64,000 nt of DNA from Lactuca virosa (Eukaryota; Streptophyta; Magnoliopsida; Asterales; Asteraceae): the NCBI GenBank assembly GCA_928212115.1, contig CAKMRJ010004445.1, positions 4,039,355 through 4,103,354 of the forward strand. The letters run 5' to 3'. Each line of letters begins with the position of its first letter. Positions within the stretch are counted from its first letter, which is position 1. The position numbers were made by a program, and so were the translations under genes. The notes below the pieces were generated by a model. It made no database searches. It saw only the letters and a list, made by a program, of their open reading frames with translations, and was not told the DNA's origin. Shown here one piece after another: positions 56,926-64,000 of the stretch.

Positions 56926-56934
56926 CTTATATAG
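56926..56934 (-). promoter_or_regulatory. Probable TATA box of B's LTR
   Basis: CTATATAAG on the minus strand. Upstream in sense lie TCCGAAGC/GCTTCGGA (56949-56956/56974-56981) and GGACCG/CGGTCC (57094-57099/57106-57111). Confidence 0.6.
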
Positions 56935-57950
56935 GCCGAAGCCTCAGATCCGAAGCAATGAGGGGGAGGGCTCGCTTCGGACAGTTGGCGAGGCGCGTCA
57001 GATCAGGAGTGGACCGGGCTTCGGTCGAATCGGAAGAGGGCACGGTGCGAGTTCGGAAGCTCCAGCGTGCGGAGGGCGTGTCGGATGGCCACTGGACCGC
57101 GGCTTCGGTCCAATCAGAAGGTGACACGGGGCAGACACGAGGAAGCCTCGCATGCGAGGTGCCGTGGCCGAAGGTGCACAATGCGATTTTTCCCGATTTT
57201 CAACATTTTTCGATTTTCGTGCCCAAAACTTGCGAAATTCATAACTTTCATATACGAGCTCCATTTTTTAAATTCTTTATATGCATGCGTAGGTAAAATT
57301 ATACTCTACGACTTTCGTTTAGACTTCATCGGCTAATTTTGATTTTGTTTTAATATTATTATTTTTAACAGACCGGGACAGAAAATCCGTTAAAAATTCA
57401 TAACTTCTTCATCTGACGTCCGTTTTTGTCTGTCTTTTTACTGTTGTACTAGTATTGACGAGACCTTCAATACTCGTTTAGGGTTGTGTTGGCTCAAAAA
57501 TCACTCGATCTTTATTTCGAGTTTTTAGATGTATACTGTTATACTAAACTTAGAAAAACCATAACTTCCTCATACGAAGTCAGATTTTGACGTTCTTTTT
57601 ATGAAAGTTCTCGGTTTAACATAATCTACAACTTTCATTTAGATTGTTATGGATAAAAAGCCTTTTATTGAAAATTCACTTTTTACATTGAACAATGTTT
57701 TGTCGGTTTTGTCGCGGATCTTCGATTGGTCATAACTTCTTCGTTATAACTCGGATTTTAGTGTTCTTTATGTTTTTGGAAACCTTGTTACAATCTCTAC
57801 CACTTTGTTCATCCCAATCGATATTGTTTAATACTTTATTTTTGAAGGGTCAATTATGTAAATATACACAGTATGCTAAAATTTCTCTTTATTATTTTAA
57901 AAAGAACTACAAATTGACCTATATTATTACATAGGTTTGAAATAACAGTT

Positions 57951-59612
57951 TGTTACATAATGTCCACAAAACCATCAATGGCCCAATTTTCCAAATTGGG
58001 CCCGGATCTTTCTAATTGACCTTATACTAAAGCCCAACACTAGGTAGGCTTTCCAAGCCTACTAGTGGCCCATTAAGGGCCCAATTTGCTTAATTAGGCC
58101 CAATCCCTCTAATGGGCCTTACCCTAAGTCCAAACATATCCTTGGCCCAACACATCTGACTTCTGATAGTCCACTAAGACCTAAAGGCCCAAAGTCCACT
58201 ACATGGCCCAAACCAAGGCGCAAAACACAATAAGCCCATAACTGATGAGTACGTTGGGCGTACTCCTATGTACGCTATGCATACAGGCCAAATGATGCTT
58301 ACATTGGGCGTACCTGCACGTACGCTCAGCATAATCCCCTGTTAAGCAATTTTCCCATTAAGTGCTTAATACTCTACTCCAGAAGCTACAAACACAGATC
58401 CAAGTCCTTTTCAACGTCTTAAACCATAAATTTGCTTACTTGACGGCTTTGCATGGCCCACATAAGCTCAAAATCCAAAAATGATAATCTACTTCCAAGG
58501 AAATGGTCTTAAATTATGCATGAGCCCATTAAGACTTCCAAGATGGCAACTTTCTGCCTTAGGGACTCATTTAACACTGAAAGTGACAGCTCAAAGCCTA
58601 AGAATCAGATTTCAACCATGAAGTTCCATCCTTGGGACCAAAATTAACTAAAACTCACAATGGTAGATCTACATGAAAGAGTTGACAAGGCTGAGACTTT
58701 ATACCTCCAAAAGCTTGCAAAGTTGATGAAGGTTCTGGATCTAGAAGCTTGACTCCAACCATAGCTTGATCACCAAGTTCCTTCTCCTTCAAGGTCCAAA
58801 CATAAAAAGTCATAACCCACCTAGATTCACATGAGAAAGCCACCAAGATCCAAACTTTATACTTTCTGGAGTTAGATCAATATGATTAGGGCTTGGACCC
58901 ACAAGCTTCAAGCAAAGCAATGCTTCCTCAAGGAACTCCTTCTTCCACAATAAGCACCAAAAACCCACTAAATCACCAAAAAGCTCAAGAATCACTCAAA
59001 TGGAGGCTAAGGGTCGATTTCTAGGGTTTAGAGGGATGGAGGCTGAAGATATTAGGCGTAGGTTATGAGATAAGGAGCTTAAATAGGGTCCAAGACCTTA
59101 AAATAGGGTTATGATCTGACTGGAGTACGCCCAACGTACTCTTGGGAACCTTCGCGACCATCCTGGTCAGTATGCCCAACGTAATCCAAGGTACGCTCAG
59201 TGTACTACCTTCTTTTCTAGTACGGCCCGCGTACACTTTGTGTACGCCCCGTGTACTCGGCTAAGCCTGAAAACCATAAAACTTCCGAAGGCCATAACTT
59301 CTTCGTTACAAGCTCGATTTCGACGATCCTTTTATCCACAGAAAGGTCAAGAGAAGCTCTACACATCTATCAACTCATATATTCCTTTAGACCTTCCTAA
59401 CAAAAATCCATTTTCCACAAAAGCCCGAACTGACACTTTACCGAAATACCCCTAAGCTCCAAAACAAAAACCGAACACCCGAATTACTCCTAATAGATCA
59501 CCTGCACCCAAATGGGCCTAGATCTTACCTTTTCTAGAGCCATACTCCTTATGATGACCAAACTTCGGCCTACAGCCTCAGACTAGAAGTCAATTCGGAA
59601 AAGAGCGTTACA
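57951..59612 (-). repeat. 3' LTR of element F
   Basis: TGTTACATAATGTCC to AAAGAGCGTTACA. It has GAGTACG-CCCAA-CGTACTC palindromes at 59123-59141 and related words to 59255, a TATTTAAG box (sense) at 59078-59085, and a second cluster GTACG-TTGGG-CGTAC near 58250-58335. No protein is encoded. Confidence 0.8.
59078..59085 (-). promoter_or_regulatory. Probable TATA box of F's LTR
   Basis: TATTTAAG on the minus strand lies about 40 bp downstream (sense) of the AGTACG/CGTACT palindrome. Confidence 0.55.
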
Positions 59613-59626
59613 ACTCTCCCCCACTT
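59613..59626 (-). promoter_or_regulatory. Polypurine tract of element F
   Basis: The minus strand reads AAGTGGGGGAGAGT directly before the LTR start TGTAACGC. Confidence 0.85.
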
Positions 59627-60421
59627 AAATTAGATTTTGTCCTCGAAATAATGCATTAATATCCCCATCATACCAGACAACCTGAGCAACACCGCCACAA
59701 ACCCGAGAATACCACAACCTTCCCAAGGCAACTGAAACCAACCCTCGCAGGGTTCTAGAACCCAAAGATGAACGAATTCCTTGCAACCTGATCACATCTA
59801 CTTCATCCGAACTCTGAAGTTTGAGATGGTCTGTTTCCCTGACAGACTGCCCACATCGAACTGATTTCACAAGAAACCAGCCTAGGTAGAATACTTCCCA
59901 CTTGTAATACCTTGAGGCTTCCTAAAGAACGAAATCACCGATCAACTGCGTCTACCGAATAACAAGCAATTCCACATACAAACCCTAAATTACTGAAGTC
60001 GCTCCTACTCCTCTTGCTGCCAAAAGGCTGCTTTCCTGGAGAACACCTGGGGACCTCTCTGGTCACAACCTGTCTGCCATCTGTCCGGAACACCGGACGC
60101 CTTCCCGATTGCTGAACTGACTAGCAACCATACACTTGCCCCACGCAACCTCCAAAGCAACCTCGTCTAGTCGTAGTTACCCTACCACCACTCTTGACTC
60201 CGCCAATCCTTTTGACACATCCACTCATCATAACCTGACACCCTGTCTCCACTGAATCCAATACAATAGTGCGCGCTACCCGAATACCGTAGTCTTTCGT
60301 CATTCCCAGTCTCCTTCGTCCTACCGTTTCCCGATTCCAACATGGCGTGGCCCTATTATTGATGGAACCGGCCTGAGGCACATCATGATGGCTTAATCTA
60401 CCATCGATCCAAACCCATTCA
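59627..60421. other. 3' internal end of F without recognisable pol
   Basis: Short minus-strand frames (59625-59870 and 60121-60429) do not match integrase or other domains I know. The stretch is probably the decayed region between pol and the polypurine tract. Confidence 0.5.
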
Positions 60422-60718
60422 TGTGACAACCCGAAACTTTTTCCGTTATCCTTACCCAGTTTCCGTTAATAAAATTTGGATTTTTATTTATTTATTTCCG
60501 TTCACGTTAGTACTATTTTGGTCTAACGGAATATTCTAAGCTTAGTACAATCCAAGTTTGGGCCTATGAATGAGTTTTTCCAAGTCAAAGCATAGCATCC
60601 CTTCGAGAGGAGTTTACGGCCGCAAACTCAGCTTACGGCTGTAAACCCTGTTTACGACCGTCAACCCTGTTCACGGCCGTAAACCCTCCACCCCACCCCC
60701 TTGGCCGTAAACTCACCC

Positions 60719-60727
60719 CTATATAAA
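60719..60727 (+). promoter_or_regulatory. TATA box of H's LTR
   Basis: CTATATAAAGG directly follows the palindromic GGCCGTAAAC cluster. Transcription probably starts near 60750. Confidence 0.65.
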
Positions 60728-61224
60728 GGATGAGTGGCCTTCATTTCTCACTTTACACACTCCAGAAGCTTTCTCTCTCTACTCTCTACTCTCTCTCTCT
60801 CTACAAACTTCGAATTTGCTCAAGGATCCTCAAGAATGAAAGTGATTCTTCACCTTGATTGTGTTTCTATCTCACTTCTAGTGGCAAATCCATGTTCCTA
60901 GCTCATAAATCTCATCTTTTTCTAGATTTTCTCTCTCGCCAAGAACACCAAGAACACACACTAGTTCTTGGTGGCTAAAAACCTCATTTCAAGCTTCCAC
61001 TAAGTAAGTACACTACCCTTAGTCTGTTGGATACAAGAATCACTTATTAAACATCTAGAAATCGTGATCAGAAGGGTGTTTACGGCCAAGGCAATCTCCC
61101 TTGACCGTAAACTCTATTTAAGTGGTGCAAAGTCGCCACAACTCCCTCCTAAGCCTAGGAACGAGGCTTAGAACACTTCCAGAAGACTAGAAAGGACCTT
61201 GAAACACCGAAAATCGCATCTTTC

Positions 61225-61370
61225 ACCAAGTGTTTTACGGCCGTAAACACATGGGCCGTAAACCCATAGGTCGTAAACCCATGGGCCGTGAACCCATGGA
61301 CCGCAAACACTTGGGCCGTAAACATATGGGCCGTAAACTCTGTTGGGCCGCAAACCCTTGACCGTATACT
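61225..61370. repeat. GGCCGTAAACCCATG minisatellite in H's LTR
   Basis: About eight units of 15-20 bp with the core GGCCGTAAAC or a one-base variant, downstream of the TATA box. Confidence 0.85.
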
Positions 61371-62864
61371 CCTAATTTCGACCGCAAATTCCCCTCTTCA
61401 ATTACATGTGATTCTAACGCTTAGTTTTAAGTGTTTCCTAGTCCCTAAGGTGGCTTTCTTCCATAGCGGATAGTGTTATGCCCTCACCTAATGTATATAT
61501 GTACCTTTACATGCTAAATAGGATCTGTTTGTGCCTGAGGCTTTATTTGACACTCAGCAATTCCTAGCAACTTACACTCGAATCCCACGTCAAACAGTGA
61601 GTTCATACCCCTACGCTTTTTTCGAGTTTTTCATGTTTTCAGGGGGGGATACAAGCAAAAGTACAAGGAAACTTGTGCTCAAGTTATTTCATTTTGCATA
61701 AAATAATTATATGTTCAGCATGCTTTTAACACAGAAAACAGTTTTACCAATCGATTAAGAAATCAACTCGTAGAAACAGTTTTCAAAACTAAAGCAAGGA
61801 ACTTGTGAATCTTGTCATAAAATGTGATATTTTACAAAGGATTCATACAAACCATAAACATGATCTTCTATATTATTACTTGTAAATTTGTTATTTTAAG
61901 TTGGAGACACGTCCTTGGTAACACTCCACCGGATTCGAGAGTGTAGGACTAACACTTGTAACCCGAATCTCTTGTAGGGAGAGCGTGGCTATTGTGTATA
62001 GATCTATACGGGACTGACTACTCCGCACCACGCTGCTAGCTACAGTAGGACCGTCAGGTCTACGGGTGACAAAGTCATAAAAGGATACTGGCCCCGTTAC
62101 GTGCCATATCAAGTTTAATGTATGGTTATAAAACTCGCAACCTAGATAACAGAGATTTACTTTCGTAATAATGAATCAAGTGAACTAACCTCAAAGTAAT
62201 AACCGATTCGATTACTAGAGGGTATTAATAATACCCTTAGGATTTAGTTAACTACCTATTTATTAGCTTTATTTATGTAGTTAGGCTAATACATCTCACA
62301 GAGAACAAACAGGGTTTTCAAGGAAACTACATCTAACTATACAAGTATGGTAGATACTCGTACACCTCAGACAAGAACAGGTAACCGAATATCAACCATT
62401 AAGGAAAATATAGGATTCTCTTGGGAGCACACAACTTTACCTAAACGAACTGTTTATCGTACAATTAATGGTTAAACATACATCTTTCATAAGAAAATAT
62501 AGGATTTTCTTGGGAAACACTTTTCAAAGGCTCAAAGAAACATTTCTTTTACCAGAACTAGACGCTTATGAACTCACCAGCTTTATGCTGATATTTAAGA
62601 CGGCTTGTATTCTCAAGCAATAATGGACAGGTACTCCTGTCAACTTTTGGAGAAGACGGAGCATTTTGGAGTCATGTCTTTTACTTTTGTTATATACTGA
62701 TGTGAACAAACTATGTTTTCAAACAATGTAAATATTCATATTATAATGTAATGGTTGTGTTTACTGTGATTACTATGATACGATTGTTGTGATACTACGC
62801 ATGACGTTACCCCGCCCCCGGACGTTTCCGCCGTCCGTTCCGACGGTTCGGGGGTGTGACAGAT

Positions 62865-62876
62865 TGGTATCAGAGC
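62865..62876 (+). promoter_or_regulatory. Primer binding site of element H (initiator tRNA-Met)
   Basis: TGGTATCAGAGC three bases after the LTR end GTGACA. Confidence 0.95.
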
Positions 62877-63474
62877 TTTTGTTTATAGTGAACTAAGTAT
62901 ACCGAACCTTACATGGTATACAACTATAAACACAAAGGGGCTGAAGTGCTCTGAACTAAAAGTATACTTTTAAAAATATAAGTATTTTTACAAAAAGTAT
63001 ACAAGTATACCTACACACCAGAAACAATATCATGAGTAGAACAAAACAAAAGTATTTTGGATGTTGAACACTGCGGTTAAACCTGGGCAGTTATGTAATC
63101 ATGTCTAGGGTCAATATAGCCTGATCAACTATATTTATTCGAGACATGACCAACATGTGCTTGGGAGTGACTTTGGTATTGCAGCAGGCCTAAAACGTGC
63201 CAAGTATCTATACAACAAGACGTCGATAGAACAAAACATACAACTTAAAATACTGTAGGAGTGTTTTAGCCAGAGCCGAATACATTGTAGAAATTCATTC
63301 CTAGTGTTTCTACTCATTCCTTTTAGCGATAACTTATTTGCATTGATAGCTTTTCCTTGTTTATCGCTTAGTAGAACACTCTAACCATCATATTGAGATA
63401 CATCTTGCTTTATATCTCTTGATTCAATTCTAGAGGACTTACTATCCTCTCCTTCCTGATTATTTTAGAACAAG
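62877..63474 (+). other. Leader of element H
   Basis: Non-coding, with the stem-loop at 63100-63148 about 224 nt after the primer site. The gag ATG follows at 63475. Confidence 0.8.
63100..63148 (+). promoter_or_regulatory. Candidate dimerisation/packaging stem-loop, element H leader
   Basis: CATGTCT/AGACATG outer stem, 6/6 internal loop, AATATAG/CTATATT inner stem, loop CCTGATCAA with TGATCA. Confidence 0.65.
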
Positions 63475-64000
63475 ATGCCTCCCCGAAAAAGACCCATCAG
63501 AAGAAATAACAACACACCACCACCACCGCCCCCTCAGTTTGATCCCACTATGTTCCAGGCAGCTGTTACTGCTGCTGTGGTTGCCGCTATGTCACAGATT
63601 AATCCTGGCGGATCTGGCGGACAGGGAGGTGGTACTCATCCCCAAAATCAGGAAGGTGGTCAGGGACACTAGAAGGAGTGCTCTTATAAGGACTTCATGA
63701 ACGCGAAACCCACATCTTTCGATGGCAAAGGAGGGGTTATTTACCTGACCCAATGGTTCGAAAAGATCGAGTCCATTTTCGAAATTTGTTCCTGTTCTGA
63801 GAGCAACAAGGTAAAATTTGCCGCTTGCACTTTCGCCAACAGAGCACTGACCTGGTCGAATGGCCGAGTCAAATCCCTAACCCTACCAGTCGCAAATGCT
63901 ATGGGTTGGGAAAGTTTAAAGGAACTCATGCTAGCTGAGTACTACCCACGGGGCGAGATGCAGAAACTAGAGCACGAACTCTGGAACCTAAAGATGAAGG
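63475..64000 (+). pseudogene. gag: Gypsy Gag of element H, one stop, continues past window
   Basis: The ATG at 63475 opens MPPRKRPIRRNNNTPP, then a proline run, FDPTMFQAAVTAAVVAAM and a Gly-rich linker, closely matching B's gag start. A TAG at 63670-63672 interrupts the frame, which then continues as KECSYKDFMNAKPTSFDG, LTQWFEKIESIFEICSC, FANRALTWSNGRVKS and YYPRGEMQKLEHELW to the window end. This is the capsid domain. Apart from the stop it is well preserved, so readthrough or a single point change separates it from an intact Gag. The zinc-binding end and pol lie beyond the window. Confidence 0.9.

Larger units (their letters stand above)
8330..57950 (-). mobile_element. Ty3/gypsy element B, host of the nested stack, interrupted by C, E and others
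   Basis: B's pieces are gag (8330-9368), spacer (9369-9906), ORF0 (9907-10424 plus 46772-46811), leader (46812-47009 and 54852-55079), primer binding site (55065-55076) and LTR (55080-57950). Removing C (TSD ACCTT) and E (TSD TACAT) makes ORF0 and the leader continuous. Most of pol and the 3' LTR lie left of A, outside the window or deleted. The gag type, iMet primer site and LTR style suggest a chromovirus of the Tekay/Del kind; the lineage is inferred. Confidence 0.85.
55080..57950 (-). repeat. 5' LTR of element B, 5' end cut by element F
   Basis: It begins TGTCACACCCCCC with the U5-end inverted repeat (CACCCCC 55085-55091 / GGGGGTG 55115-55121, inner GACG/CGTC). It carries the loop-conserved hairpin (56310-56377), a long AT tract (about 56395-56495), the C6/G5 hairpin with TATGAACTCAC (56621-56668), a TATA box CTATATAAG (56926-56934) and CG-rich palindromes upstream of it (56949-57111). 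The expected GGTTGTCACA end is missing; F's LTR starts at 57951. Confidence 0.85.
57951..60421 (-). mobile_element. Ty3/gypsy element F, 3' LTR and 3' end only
   Basis: A 1662-bp LTR (57951-59612) is followed by a polypurine tract and about 800 bp of internal sequence, then cut by element H at 60422. The left flank is CAGTT (57946-57950); the matching right flank is not in view. Confidence 0.75.
60422..62861 (+). repeat. 5' LTR of element H (2440 bp)
   Basis: TGTGACAACCCGAAAC to GGGGGTGTGACA. It carries TTTACGGCCGTAAA-type words (60611-60714), TATA at 60719-60727, a second array of GGCCGTAAAC words (61080-61370), the C4/G7 hairpin near GTGAGTTCATACCCC (61597-61648) and a U5-end hairpin (62815-62854). 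Confidence 0.9.
60422..64000 (+). mobile_element. Ty3/gypsy element H, 5' LTR to gag, continues past window
   Basis: Its LTR is followed by a primer site, a leader stem-loop and a gag related to B's. It is the only retroelement on the + strand. It interrupts F. No ORF0 fits between primer site and gag (about 600 nt). Confidence 0.9.

Noticed and set aside
56856..57296. A 146-codon + strand ORF and overlapping frames in a GC-rich block
   Set aside because: It lies in the U3 part of B's LTR around the TATA box, antisense to the element, and is open in several frames because of base composition.
59625..60429. Minus-strand ORFs in F's internal end as a possible gene
   Set aside because: No recognisable domain and atypical composition; their place beside the polypurine tract fits decayed 3' element sequence.
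62350..62405. TGGTAGATA/TATCAACCA arms around CAGACAAGAACAGG in H's LTR, resembling the loop-conserved hairpin
   Set aside because: The loop would be in the opposite orientation to the element compared with B and C, and similarity is short; probably chance.

Overview
The window looks like intergenic heterochromatin from a large plant genome, most likely Asteraceae and probably lettuce (Lactuca) or a close relative. That guess rests on the style of the LTR sequences (for example ACTCG-N-CGAGT and TTTACGGCCGTAAA words) and is inference. I found no cellular protein gene, rRNA or tRNA gene and no CRISPR array. Nearly every base belongs to a transposable element, and most elements sit inside other elements.

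Layout. (1) 1-2919: a decayed hAT DNA transposon on the + strand; the window starts just inside its 5' end. (2) 2920-8329: a decayed Ty1/copia element (A, minus) whose one visible LTR ends inside the gag of a Ty3/gypsy element B. (3) B (minus) is the host of the central stack: gag at 8330-9368, an extra ORF upstream of gag ('ORF0') at 9907-10424 continued at 46772-46811, the leader in two pieces (46812-47009 and 54852-55079), and the 5' LTR at 55080-57950. (4) B is split by element C, a 36-kb composite at 10425-46766 (TSD ACCTT). C is a gypsy element with LTRs of about 3.8-4.1 kb; its own body is only about 4.4 kb and lacks most of pol. (5) Inside C lie gypsy element G (16739-23962, TSD ATATA), itself carrying a solo-LTR-like insert X (19271-20610); a SIRE-like copia element D (25935-38628, TSD GACTT); and a solo LTR S (39011-43125, TSD GAAAT). 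(6) B's leader also carries a recent copia element E (47010-54846, TSD TACAT). (7) To the right, gypsy element F (57951-60421, minus) interrupts B's LTR, and gypsy element H (60422 to window end, plus) interrupts F.

Five insertions have two visible boundaries and an exact 5-bp duplication, so their order can be read directly: B, then C, then G, then X is four levels deep. None of the elements is autonomous as it stands; each has stops, frameshifts or deletions.

Beyond the annotation, several non-coding features recur across families. The strongest is a two-tier stem-loop 220-230 nt downstream of the primer binding site in B, C and H. It has identical geometry, base-pair covariation, and a 9-nt loop holding the palindrome TGATCA, so it is a candidate dimerisation or packaging signal. 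A second hairpin in LTRs and leaders keeps its loop but replaces its stem. Eight LTR families also carry family-specific palindromes close upstream of the TATA box. Finally, B and C share the uncharacterised ORF0 upstream of gag.
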